20,409 nt of DNA. Source: RGIG250 sp964540025. Lineage in GTDB: Bacteria; Bacillota; Negativicutes; Selenomonadales; Selenomonadaceae. Below, one piece after another: positions 5,852-12,390 of the stretch. Position numbers and translations under genes: made by a program. Under the pieces are notes generated by a model. The model was not told the origin of the DNA, did no database searches, and saw only the letters and a list, made by a program, of their open reading frames with translations. Position 1 is the first letter of the stretch. Every line of letters starts with the position of its first letter. The DNA lies in NCBI GenBank assembly GCA_964540025.1, contig CAZIKQ010000033.1, forward strand, positions 1 through 20,409. The letters are read 5' to 3'.

Positions 5852-7060
5852 TCACAGCTTCCGCAGCTCCTCCAGCCAGTCCGCCGCCACCTGAGCGTAG
5901 ACGGCGGCCCCGTCAGCCAGCACTCCTTCGTCCAGGTCGAACCGGCTGCTGTGGTGGGGATGGAGGATGCCCTTTTCCAGATTGCCGATGCCGATAAAGG
6001 CGAAGGAGCCGGGCTTTCCCTCCAGATAGAAGGAAAAATCCTCCCCGATCATGGTAGGGGAGCCCTTTACCAGTCCCGCTTTTCCCAGTACCTTGATGAC
6101 GGCTCGGCGGGCGGAGGCCGTGACGGTTGGGTCATTTTCTACCACCGAGGGGTTTCGCTGGCTGTATTCTATATCGGCGCCTGCCCCGTACAGGGCGGCG
6201 GTATGCCGGGCGGCGGCTTCGATCATGGAGCGGATCTCTCCGCCCTTTTTCAGGTCGAAGTACCGGGCGGCCCCCCGCAGCTCCGCTTCACCGGCGATGA
6301 CGTTGCCGGTATCTCCGGCTTTCAGGCTGCCGATAGTGACAACGGCGCTGTCCAGGGGATCATAGCGGCGGGAGACGATGGTCTGGAGATTCATCACCAG
6401 CGCCGAAGCCGCCACCACGGAATCGATGGTTTTCTCCGGCTGGGCCCCGTGGCCGCCCCGGCCATGGATGCGGATGGTAAAGAGATCCCCCGCCGCCATC
6501 CGGGGACCGTCCTCCAGGGAGACTTTTCCGGCGGGGACGTCCATCCACAGGTGGGCCCCGAAAATGCGGCCGGTCTTTTCGTACCAGTCTCCCTGCTCCA
6601 TCATGTACCTGGCCCCCTGGCCGTTTTCTTCCGAAGGCTGGAATATCAGGTAGACGGTTCCGGCGAGGCGGTCCTTCAGGGCAGCGAGGATTCTGGCGGC
6701 CCCCAGCAGCATGGCGGTGTGGCCGTCGTGGCCGCAGGCGTGCATGGCTCCTGCAACCTCTGAGCAAAAGGGAAGTCCCGTTTCCTCCGTAACCGGCAGG
6801 GCGTCCATATCCGCCCGGAGGGCAACTGCCCTGCCGGGGTTCGGGGCGGCAGGGTCCCGGAGGAGGCCCACGACGCCCACTCCCTTGTCACCAACGGTAC
6901 AGGGTATCCCCAGCCGGGCCAGCTCACGGCGAACCAGCTCCGTGGTCCGGAATTCCTGCCAGCTGGTTTCCGGACAGCGGTGGATCTGCCGCCTTATATC
7001 CACCACGTAACCGGCGATTTCTGCCGACAGGGCTTTTATTTCATCCGCAATCACGTTCAT
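5852..7060 (-). CDS. M20D-family amidohydrolase (N-acyl amino acid deacylase / hippurate hydrolase type)
   Basis: The 402-residue product should be a cytoplasmic metallo-hydrolase that removes acyl groups from N-acylated amino acids or related amides. Visible family motifs in order are ADMDALP (about 84-90), HACGHDGHT (107-115, metal ligands), QPSEENGQGA (catalytic glutamates), a GGHGAQP dimer-interface segment and GEDFSFY near the C-terminus. The length is normal for the M20D group. The start ATG 7060 is only 5 nt after the metY stop. Its weak AAGG ribosome-binding site lies inside metY, so the two are co-transcribed and probably translationally coupled. The pairing suggests the substrate may be an N-acylated sulfur amino acid, but that is inference; M20D substrates are hard to predict. 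Confidence 0.9.
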   Translation of the reverse strand: MNVIADEIKALSAEIAGYVVDIRRQIHRCPETSWQEFRTTELVRRELARLGIPCTVGDKGVGVVGLLRDPAAPNPGRAVALRADMDALPVTEETGLPFCSEVAGAMHACGHDGHTAMLLGAARILAALKDRLAGTVYLIFQPSEENGQGARYMMEQGDWYEKTGRIFGAHLWMDVPAGKVSLEDGPRMAAGDLFTIRIHGRGGHGAQPEKTIDSVVAASALVMNLQTIVSRRYDPLDSAVVTIGSLKAGDTGNVIAGEAELRGAARYFDLKKGGEIRSMIEAAARHTAALYGAGADIEYSQRNPSVVENDPTVTASARRAVIKVLGKAGLVKGSPTMIGEDFSFYLEGKPGSFAFIGIGNLEKGILHPHHSSRFDLDEGVLADGAAVYAQVAADWLEELRKL

Positions 7061-7065
7061 GATTT

Positions 7066-8346
7066 TTACGCCTTGCCGAGGGCCTGCTTCAGGTCGGCGA
7101 TGAGATCATCCGGCTCCTCCAGGCCGCAGGAATAGCGGACCAGTCCGGCGGATATGCCGCAGGCGGCCAGCTCCTGATCGTTCATCTGCCGGTGGGTGGT
7201 GCTGGCCGGATGGAGGCAGCAGGTGCGGGCGTCGGCCACGTGGGTTTCGATGGCGGCCACCTTCAGCTCCTTCATGAACCGTTCGGCGGCGGGGCGGCCG
7301 CCCTTTATTTCGAAGCTGACCACCCCGCAGGAGCCGTTGGGCAGATATTTTTGCGCCAGCTCGTAATCGGGGCTGGACTCCAGGCCGCAGTAGTTGACCT
7401 GCTCGATCTTCGGCTGGCCTTCCAGAAATTTGGCCACAGCCAGGCCGTTGGCGCAGTGCTTTTCCATGCGGACGTGGAGGCTCTCAAGGCCCAGTCCCAG
7501 CAGGAAAGCGTTCTGGGGAGACTGGATGGCGCCAAAGTCCCGCATGAGCTGGACGGTGGCCTTGGTGATGAAAGCGCCGCTCTGACCGAACTTTTCCGCG
7601 TAAACGATGCCGTGATAGCTGGGGTCCGGCTGGGTGAGCCCCGGAAATTTTTTTGCGTTGGCCCGCCAGTCGAAGCGCCCGCTGTCCACGATACAGCCGC
7701 CCACTCCGGCCCCGTGGCCGTCCATATACTTGGTGGTGGAGTGGGTGACGATGTCCGCTCCCCACTGGAAGGGGCGGCAGTTGATGGGGGTGGCAAAGGT
7801 GTTGTCCACGATGAGAGGGACTCCATGAGCGTGAGCCGCCCGGGCGAATTTTTCAATGTCCAGCACGGTCAGGGCGGGATTGGCGATGGTTTCTCCGAAG
7901 ACCGCCTTCGTGTTGGGCCGGAAAGCGGCGTCCAGCTCCGCTTCACTGCACTCCGGATCCACGAAGGTGAACTGGATGCCCATCTTCTTCATGGTCACCG
8001 CAAAGAGATTGTAGCTGCCGCCGTAAATGGCCGCCGAGGCTACAATATGGTCGCCGCATTCGGCAATATTGAACACCGAGTAGAAGGTGGCGGCCTGCCC
8101 GCTGGAGGTGAGCATGGCGGCGCTGCCTCCCTCCAGGGCGCAGATCCGGGCGGCCACCAGATCGTTGGTGGGATTTTGCAGGCGGGTGTAAAAGTAGCCG
8201 GAGGCTTCCAGGTCAAAAATCTTTCCCATGTCCTCCCCGGTATCGTACTTAAAGGTGGTGCTCTGGATGATGGGGATCTGGCGGGGCTCCCCATTCTTCG
8301 GGGCGTACCCCCCCTGCACGCAGATAGTGCCAAGTTTCTTTTCCAA
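7066..8346 (-). CDS. metY: O-acetylhomoserine sulfhydrylase (MetY; PLP-dependent Cys/Met metabolism enzyme)
   Basis: The 426-residue enzyme should make homocysteine from O-acetyl-L-homoserine and sulfide (or methionine with methanethiol), using pyridoxal phosphate. The Cys/Met PLP fold is clear: SSGQAA phosphate-binding region (81-86), the aspartate of LIVDNTFATP near 181, and the PLP lysine K206 in HSTTKYMDGHG. YFYTRLQNPTND (51-62) is also typical. I propose a TTG start at 8346. AAGGAGG lies 8 nt before it and the protein then begins EKKLGTICVQGGY as in the family. The upstream in-frame ATG (8475) would add 43 unrelated residues running through an intergenic repeat. The gene heads an operon with the M20 amidohydrolase. 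No SAM riboswitch or T-box is visible in its leader. Confidence 0.92.
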   Translation of the reverse strand: MEKKLGTICVQGGYAPKNGEPRQIPIIQSTTFKYDTGEDMGKIFDLEASGYFYTRLQNPTNDLVAARICALEGGSAAMLTSSGQAATFYSVFNIAECGDHIVASAAIYGGSYNLFAVTMKKMGIQFTFVDPECSEAELDAAFRPNTKAVFGETIANPALTVLDIEKFARAAHAHGVPLIVDNTFATPINCRPFQWGADIVTHSTTKYMDGHGAGVGGCIVDSGRFDWRANAKKFPGLTQPDPSYHGIVYAEKFGQSGAFITKATVQLMRDFGAIQSPQNAFLLGLGLESLHVRMEKHCANGLAVAKFLEGQPKIEQVNYCGLESSPDYELAQKYLPNGSCGVVSFEIKGGRPAAERFMKELKVAAIETHVADARTCCLHPASTTHRQMNDQELAACGISAGLVRYSCGLEEPDDLIADLKQALGKA

Positions 8347-8385
8347 TATATTTTCCTCCTTGTTGGCCGGTAGATTCTTTTGGAA

Positions 8386-8391
8386 ATTATA
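8386..8391 (-). promoter_or_regulatory. Probable -10 box of metY
   Basis: TATAAT on the minus strand, about 40 nt before the TTG start. No good -35 box lies 16-18 bp upstream, where the repeat-derived G-run is found. The promoter may depend on an activator or be weak. It implies a leader of only about 33 nt. Confidence 0.5.
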
Positions 8392-8396
8392 ATGCA

Positions 8397-8440
8397 GTCT
8401 TTCAGGCTCCCCTCCAGGGGATTGCCACTGAAAGCAACTG
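8397..8440. repeat. Copy of the dispersed intergenic repeat upstream of metY
   Basis: GTCTttcAGGCTCCCCT (8397-8413) matches GTCTcatAGGCTCCCCT near 17934 and GTCTaatAGGCTCCCCT near 20334. The following CTGAAAGCAACTG (8428-8440) resembles CTGAAAGCggCAACTG after the 20330 copy. The shared words imply a common element, here diverged. Confidence 0.55.
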
Positions 8441-8451
8441 GGGTGTATAAG
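8422..8451 (+). promoter_or_regulatory. Candidate plus-strand promoter for a structured RNA
   Basis: TTGCCA (8422-8427), an 18-bp spacer and TATAAG (8446-8451). The predicted start, about 8458, would give an RNA of about 179 nt up to the terminator at 8636. It is acceptable but not a consensus promoter. Confidence 0.4.
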
Positions 8452-8457
8452 CCAAGC

Positions 8458-8636
8458 AGTTGCCTTGTCTATCACTCCACCGTCGACAAACCTCCATTTG
8501 TATCATTAGTCAATAAAACGGTGGGAGTGAACCTCCGTTAATATACAGCTTTCCAGCGACCAGTTCTTCTTGTTACCTTAAATTAAGAGACTTCGCCTAC
8601 AAGCTGACCTGGTCTCGCTGGAGATCAGGTTTTTTT
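8458..8636 (+). ncRNA. Candidate structured non-coding RNA (orphan leader or sRNA)
   Basis: No gene fits this gap, yet the plus strand has a promoter-like sequence, extensive dyads and a good intrinsic terminator. TCACTCCACCGT (8472-8483) pairs with ACGGTGGgAGTGA (8518-8530) with one bulged base, enclosing ACAAA/TTTGT. CAGCTT (8546-8551) pairs with AAGCTG (8601-8606). CCAGCGAcCAG (8553-8563) can pair with CTGGtctCGCTGG (8609-8621), which would destroy the terminator stem. That is the logic of an attenuator, but no plus-strand gene follows; readthrough would run antisense to rlmH. I do not recognise an Rfam family; 6S, tmRNA, SRP RNA and RNase P signatures are not seen. Confidence 0.4.
8607..8636 (+). 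terminator. Intrinsic terminator on the plus strand
   Basis: ACCTGGTCTC (8607-8616) and GAGATCAGGT (8621-8630) form a 10-bp stem with one G-U pair and a GCTG loop, followed by a run of seven T (8630-8636). No T-run exists on the other side, so it is oriented plus although the nearest genes are minus. Confidence 0.8.
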
Positions 8637-8672
8637 ATGGGTATTTCCAGGCCGGGAGAAATGAACCGGCGT

Positions 8673-9152
8673 TTACCAGTGGTATTTTTCGCCCCGGTTT
8701 ATTTTGCAGGCCCGGTAGAGCTGCTCTATGAGGAGCAGTCGGATCATCTGGTGGGTAAAGGTGAGGCGGGAGAAGGAGAGGCAGTCGCTGACGGAGCGCA
8801 GTTCATCGGAAACCCCGAAGGGGCCGCCGATAATGAAGCAGAAATGGCTGTGGCCGGCGGTTTGAAGTCCGGCCAGTTTGGCGGCCAGCTCCTCGCTGGA
8901 CATTTCCTTTCCGTGAAGGTCCAGCAGGAAGGTACAGGCTCCGCCGGGAATCCGCTTCAGGAGCCGCTTTCCTTCTTCCCTTACCGCTGCCTGCCGCTGG
9001 GAATCCGATGGGCTGTCGGGGGTCTTTTCCTCGGGCAGCTCGATAAATTCCAGCCTGGCGTGGGGCAAAAGCCGCTTCCTGTACTCGCCGATGGCGGCGC
9101 TGATGTATGGCTCCCTGATTTTGCCGATAGCCAGGACGGTGACTTTAATCAT
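8673..9152 (-). CDS. rlmH: 23S rRNA (pseudouridine-1915-N3)-methyltransferase RlmH
   Basis: The 159-residue SPOUT-class methyltransferase acts on pseudouridine 1915 in helix 69 of 23S rRNA, on assembled ribosomes. It begins MIKVTVLAIGKIRE, carries the SAM-binding FIIGGPFGVS loop, and ends with the family's RACKINRGEKYHW tail. The length equals the usual size. ATG 9152 overlaps the end of htrA by 8 nt (ATGATTAA), so translation is coupled. I prefer it to the in-frame ATG at 9200, which would add 16 residues inside htrA. It is the last gene of the conserved yycJ-htrA-rlmH string. Confidence 0.95.
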   Translation of the reverse strand: MIKVTVLAIGKIREPYISAAIGEYRKRLLPHARLEFIELPEEKTPDSPSDSQRQAAVREEGKRLLKRIPGGACTFLLDLHGKEMSSEELAAKLAGLQTAGHSHFCFIIGGPFGVSDELRSVSDCLSFSRLTFTHQMIRLLLIEQLYRACKINRGEKYHW

Positions 9153-10257
9153 TTCTCGGGATCTCTTCCAGCTTTGCTTCCAGCTCCAGCTTCGTCCCAT
9201 TCCGGTCGATGGTGATTTTTATGGTATCCCCTACCTTGTGCTCGGAAATGGCGTTGCGGAGGTCGGTGAAGGTGTCGGTGGCGGTTCCGTCGATGGAGAG
9301 GATCAGGTCGCCGTGCTGGATGCCGGCCCGGTCGGCGGGGCCCCGGAGGGTGACGGCCTGGACGTACACGCCGTGCTCGGCGTTCAGGCGGTAGCCCTGA
9401 CGGGCGGCGGAGGCCTTGTCAAAGACCGATACCCCAAGGTAGGGGCGGATCACGTAGCCTTTGTCCAGCAGCTGGCTGATGATTTCCTGAACGGTGTTGA
9501 TGGGGATGGCAAAGCCCATGCCTTCCACGCCGCTGGCGGCCATTTTGGCGCTGTTTATGCCGATGACTTCGCCGTCGGCATTCACCAGAGCGCCGCCGGA
9601 ATTACCGGGGCTGATGGCGGCGTCGGTCTGAACGAGCTTCAGCCGTTTGTCGCTGATATCCAGGGTGCGGTTCAGGGCGCTGATTACGCCGGTGGTGACG
9701 CTGCCTTGAAATTCAAGCCCCAGGGGGTTGCCGATGGCGATGGCCGGTTCGCCCACCACGATTTCGTCGCTGTTGCCAAAGGGGGCGGCGGTGAGGTCTT
9801 TGGCGTCGATCTTTACCACGGCAATATCCGTGAGGGGGTCGGCGCCGATGAGCTTGCCATTTACGGTGCGGCCGTCAGACAGGGAGACGATTATTTCCTT
9901 GGCTCCTTCTATGACGTGGTTGTTGGTGACGATGTACCCGTCAGCCTTGAAGATAACGCCGGAGCCTACTCCCTGCTCCACCTGGATCTGATTGTTGAAC
10001 CAGTCCCGGGCCACGGCCTTGTTGGTGATGCCCACTACCGCCGGGCCAACGGCGCGGGCGGCGCGGACTACGGGAGTATCCCGGGCCGGGGAGAGCTTTG
10101 CCCCGGAACTGGTGGTGACGGCCTGCTGAGGGGCGGCCACGGCGTCCTTCGGGGTGCCGGAGAGGGTGCAGCCGGCGGCGAAGGCGGCGAAGCCTACCAA
10201 GAGGCCGCAGATGGCGGTGCGAAGCTGATGGGAACGGGGTTTTCTGCTAAAATTCAT
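9145..10257 (-). CDS. htrA: HtrA/DegP-like serine protease with PDZ domain
   Basis: This 370-residue envelope protease/chaperone handles misfolded exported proteins. The N-terminus is a signal sequence or anchor (RKPRSHQLR, then a hydrophobic stretch ending FAAFAAGC). The FAAGC could serve as a lipobox, so the protein may be lipid-anchored at C30. The trypsin-like domain has the complete triad: H114 (VTNNHVIEG), D144 (LTDIAVVK) and S220 (SPGNSGGALVN). One PDZ domain follows from about residue 270 (RPYLGVSV, ADRAGIQHGDLILSIDG). AGGAG lies 8 nt before the ATG. It starts 51 nt after yycJ and overlaps rlmH, in the order found at the end of walRK clusters in Firmicutes. Confidence 0.95.
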   Translation of the reverse strand: MNFSRKPRSHQLRTAICGLLVGFAAFAAGCTLSGTPKDAVAAPQQAVTTSSGAKLSPARDTPVVRAARAVGPAVVGITNKAVARDWFNNQIQVEQGVGSGVIFKADGYIVTNNHVIEGAKEIIVSLSDGRTVNGKLIGADPLTDIAVVKIDAKDLTAAPFGNSDEIVVGEPAIAIGNPLGLEFQGSVTTGVISALNRTLDISDKRLKLVQTDAAISPGNSGGALVNADGEVIGINSAKMAASGVEGMGFAIPINTVQEIISQLLDKGYVIRPYLGVSVFDKASAARQGYRLNAEHGVYVQAVTLRGPADRAGIQHGDLILSIDGTATDTFTDLRNAISEHKVGDTIKITIDRNGTKLELEAKLEEIPRND

Positions 10258-10308
10258 AATTATCGCTCCTTAAACTGTTTCGGATATGCTTAAATAAAAT
10301 AATTTGCC

Positions 10309-11076
10309 TCAGGTGGTAACGGTGGCGCCGTTACCCTGATTCAGCACGGTAATATGAAAGCTGGCGGGGATCATGCCCGCTTCGCTGATGACTGTTTCCA
10401 CCGTTTGACGGGCCAGCAGGGGGCGGTTGTTTTCTTCCGACATATGGCCCAGAACGACATGGTCAGGGCGTTTTATCAGGCGGCAGAGGGTATCTCCGGC
10501 CGTCCGGTTGTCCAGATGGCCCCGGGGGGAAAGGATCCGGCGCTTCAGAGTCTGCGGGTAGCTTCCCCTTTGCAGGAGCTGTCGGTCATGGTTGGCCTCC
10601 AGCAGGAGGACGTCGGCATCGGCGATGTTAGCGAGGACGCTGTTGGTCATGATGCCCAGGTCCGTGGCCAGGGAGAATTTTTCCCCGCAGGATATGGAGA
10701 AGCCGATGGGGTCGGCGGCGTCATGGGAGGTGGGGAAGGCTTCCACAGTAACGTCTCCGATGGTTACCTTATCAAAAAGAGAGGTAAAGGCGTCGCCGAT
10801 ATTGGGACATGTCCGGCTGATGGCGGTCATTGTTTTGGGCCGGGTATACACCGGAATGGGATGGTGGTTCAGCATTGTCCGGAGGCCGGCGGTGTGGTCG
10901 GTATGCTCATGGGTAATGAGAATCCCGTCCAGCTCATCCGGGGCAAGGCCCAGGGAACCGATAGCCGTCCTGATCCGCTTGCAGCTGATGCCGCAGTCCA
11001 GGAGGAGGCGGACGCTGCCGATTTCCAGCAGGGAGCAGTTGCCTTTGCTGCCGCTGGCGATTATTGTAAGGCGCAT
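10309..11076 (-). CDS. yycJ: YycJ/WalJ-family metallo-beta-lactamase-fold exonuclease
   Basis: The 255-residue protein is a metallo-beta-lactamase-fold hydrolase; WalJ relatives are reported 5'-3' DNA exonucleases tied to mismatch repair. The metal site THEHTDH (about residues 55-61) is intact, with later ligands in FPTSHD and LGHMSEEN and the ATDLG aspartate. The N-terminus MRLTIIASGSKGNC is characteristic. GGAGA lies about 6 nt before ATG 11076. In Bacillus-type genomes this gene closes the walR-walK-walH-walI-walJ operon before htrA. Here only the yycJ-htrA-rlmH part remains and the kinase and regulator genes are not adjacent. Confidence 0.92.
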   Translation of the reverse strand: MRLTIIASGSKGNCSLLEIGSVRLLLDCGISCKRIRTAIGSLGLAPDELDGILITHEHTDHTAGLRTMLNHHPIPVYTRPKTMTAISRTCPNIGDAFTSLFDKVTIGDVTVEAFPTSHDAADPIGFSISCGEKFSLATDLGIMTNSVLANIADADVLLLEANHDRQLLQRGSYPQTLKRRILSPRGHLDNRTAGDTLCRLIKRPDHVVLGHMSEENNRPLLARQTVETVISEAGMIPASFHITVLNQGNGATVTT

Positions 11077-11163
11077 ATACTTCTCCGCGATTTATGTTAA
11101 GGTTTGGGGATGGAAATAGCCTGTAGATCAGGTTATATTTTTATTAAAGGGATATGGTGTCAG

Positions 11164-11207
11164 GCAGGGGCTGTGAAAAATGATCGCTCATTTATCACAG
11201 CCCCTGC
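11164..11207 (-). terminator. Long hairpin overlapping the end of the secreted-protein gene
   Basis: GCAGGGGCTGTGA (11164-11176) pairs perfectly with 11195-11207, and the intervening bases extend the stem with AAATGA/TCATTT around TCGC. The TGA stop of the upstream gene lies inside the right arm. No T-run follows on the minus strand, so termination efficiency is uncertain, but it separates this gene from yycJ. Confidence 0.55.
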
Positions 11208-11632
11208 ATCAGGTCTGATTTATCCGGGTGATGGATGTAGTCGATAATTCCTTCAATGGGAGAGCCGGGGGCGATATTGAAGGGGCCTGCTTTCAGTCGG
11301 GTAAAGCCCAGCGGCTTTTTCTCATCGTAGGTAAACATCTGGACATTGTCAAAGCCGTAGGTATTTTTTGCAGGGCGAAAGTGCATGGAGTAGAGGAGAA
11401 TCCGGTTTTTGTCCGCCTGGATGATAGCGACCTTGGCGCAGATAAGCTCCTTTGTGACGGAGGCGGAATTCATGTCCACATAGTAGCCGGTAGCTTCTTT
11501 GGCGTCCACAAAGCGCAGGTCAGCCTCGTAGAGAGCCTGGGGAAGCATGGCAAAGGCGGTGGCGGGCAGAGCGGCGGCCCACAAGAGAAGGAGGAAAACC
11601 GATAGATGATATAGCTTTTTCGCTGGAGACAC
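11195..11632 (-). CDS. Secreted protein of unknown function
   Basis: I do not recognise this protein. From GTG 11632 it has 145 residues and a textbook signal peptide: SPAKK, a leucine-rich core (LSVFLLLLWAAALP), and a signal-peptidase I site ATAFA before MLPQ. The mature part (about 117 residues) has mixed beta-rich character (TGYYVDMNSASV, ILLYSMHFRPAKNTYGF, MFTYDEKKPLGF), contains one cysteine and ends with a tail rich in H and D. A GTG at 11668 would lengthen the n-region by 12 residues. Neither start has a convincing ribosome-binding site, so the start is uncertain. It lies upstream of yycJ on the same strand but is separated by a large hairpin. In a diderm host it would be periplasmic. 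Confidence 0.65.
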   Translation of the reverse strand: MSPAKKLYHLSVFLLLLWAAALPATAFAMLPQALYEADLRFVDAKEATGYYVDMNSASVTKELICAKVAIIQADKNRILLYSMHFRPAKNTYGFDNVQMFTYDEKKPLGFTRLKAGPFNIAPGSPIEGIIDYIHHPDKSDLMQGL

Positions 11633-11783
11633 CTCCCTGCAATCATACTCCGTGAAATACACTCCCACAGAAACGCATTCTCATTCGATTATTCACGCAA
11701 CAGTTTCTTTAAGGAATTTATTTCAGGGTAAAGTTTCCATAATATATTCTTCACTTACGGGAGACATTATAATGCCACTTCTA

Positions 11784-11806
11784 CGGAAATTGCAAGGCAA
11801 TTTCCG
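11784..11806. other. Perfect 10-bp palindrome upstream of the queF promoter
   Basis: CGGAAATTGC (11784-11793), AAG, GCAATTTCCG (11797-11806). It sits 9 bp before the -35 box. The core AAATTGC recurs at 11828-11834 inside the promoter spacer, so this may be an operator rather than a terminator. No T-run follows. Confidence 0.45.
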
Positions 11807-11814
11807 CCGCCGCC

Positions 11815-11843
11815 TTGTCAGTGAGGCAAATTGCCGTTAAAAT
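11815..11843 (+). promoter_or_regulatory. Promoter of the queF-cobO operon
   Basis: TTGTCA (11815-11820) and TAAAAT (11838-11843) with a 17-bp spacer. Transcription should start near 11850, leaving about 30 nt of leader. That is too short for a preQ1 riboswitch. Confidence 0.75.
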
Positions 11844-11879
11844 GTTACATGAAAGCGTTGATCAGAAAGGATGAATAGT

Positions 11880-12377
11880 ATGTCAGAGAGAGAGAAGGCC
11901 GCCGAAAATTTGACCCTGCTGGGCAGCCGGGGGACTAAGTACGCCTTTGAATATGACCCGTCGGTGCTGGAGACTTTTCAGAACCGCCATCCCGACCGGG
12001 ATTACTGGGTGAAGTTCAATTGCCCGGAGTTTACGAGCCTTTGCCCCATCACGGGACAGCCTGATTTTGCCACCATATATATTTCCTATATCCCTGAGGA
12101 GCGCATGGTGGAGAGCAAGTCCCTGAAGCTGTATCTTTTCAGCTTCCGCAATCACGGCGATTTTCACGAAGATGTGGTGAACGTCATCATGAATGATCTG
12201 ATAAAGCTGATGGCTCCCCGCTATATCGAGGTGTGGGGAAAGTTCCTGCCCCGGGGGGGCATTTCCATTGATCCCTATACAAATTACGGCAAGCCGGGGA
12301 CGAAATTTGAAAAGCTGGCCTGGGACAGGCTGGCAATGCACGATGCCAATGGGCCTGAGAAGGTGGACAACCGATAA
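11880..12377 (+). CDS. queF: NADPH-dependent 7-cyano-7-deazaguanine reductase (preQ0 to preQ1)
   Basis: The 165-residue cytoplasmic enzyme reduces the nitrile of preQ0 to the aminomethyl group of preQ1 in queuosine biosynthesis. It belongs to the short single-domain (Bacillus-type) QueF class. The catalytic cysteine C55 (TSLCPITGQPD), D62 and E97 (FHED) fall at the same numbers as in the Bacillus enzyme, and the signature VESKSLKLYLFSFRNH is complete. ATG 11880 is chosen because AAAGG lies 9 nt before it; the ATG at 11871 overlaps that site. The other queuosine genes (queC, queD, queE) are not in the window. cobO follows after 13 nt, so the two share a transcript. Confidence 0.95.
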   Translation: MSEREKAAENLTLLGSRGTKYAFEYDPSVLETFQNRHPDRDYWVKFNCPEFTSLCPITGQPDFATIYISYIPEERMVESKSLKLYLFSFRNHGDFHEDVVNVIMNDLIKLMAPRYIEVWGKFLPRGGISIDPYTNYGKPGTKFEKLAWDRLAMHDANGPEKVDNR

Positions 12378-12390
12378 GGAGGAGGTAAAT

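Noticed and set aside
4420..5997. A 525-codon open frame on the plus strand, opposite the flavodiiron gene
   Set aside because: It is a G+C-rich antisense shadow: repetitive G/V/D/H/A composition, no domain, no ribosome-binding site, and the opposite strand encodes a full catalytic enzyme.
7192..8373. A 393-codon plus-strand open frame opposite metY
   Set aside because: Antisense shadow with low-complexity composition; the minus strand carries the complete MetY motifs.
8421..8470. Possible cobalamin riboswitch on the plus strand (GCCACTG followed by AAGCCAAGCAG)
   Set aside because: The GCCACTG box is present by chance or from the repeat. The required upstream elements (GGTGAAA-type core) are missing and no B12-related gene follows on that strand.
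8347..8600. SAM riboswitch or T-box leader for metY
   Set aside because: The minus strand lacks the S-box core and the GGTGGTACCGCG-type T-box sequence, and the predicted leader is only ~33 nt.
9091..10293. A 400-codon plus-strand open frame opposite htrA
   Set aside because: Glycine/alanine-rich shadow without a start signal or recognisable domain; HtrA on the other strand has an intact catalytic triad.
11676..11702. Fur-box-like AATAATCGAATGAGAATGC on the minus strand
   Set aside because: Only a partial match to the 19-bp consensus with poor dyad symmetry, and no iron-related gene adjoins it.
11844..11879. PreQ1 riboswitch in the queF leader
   Set aside because: The leader is only about 30 nt and has no C-rich loop or A-rich tail pseudoknot.
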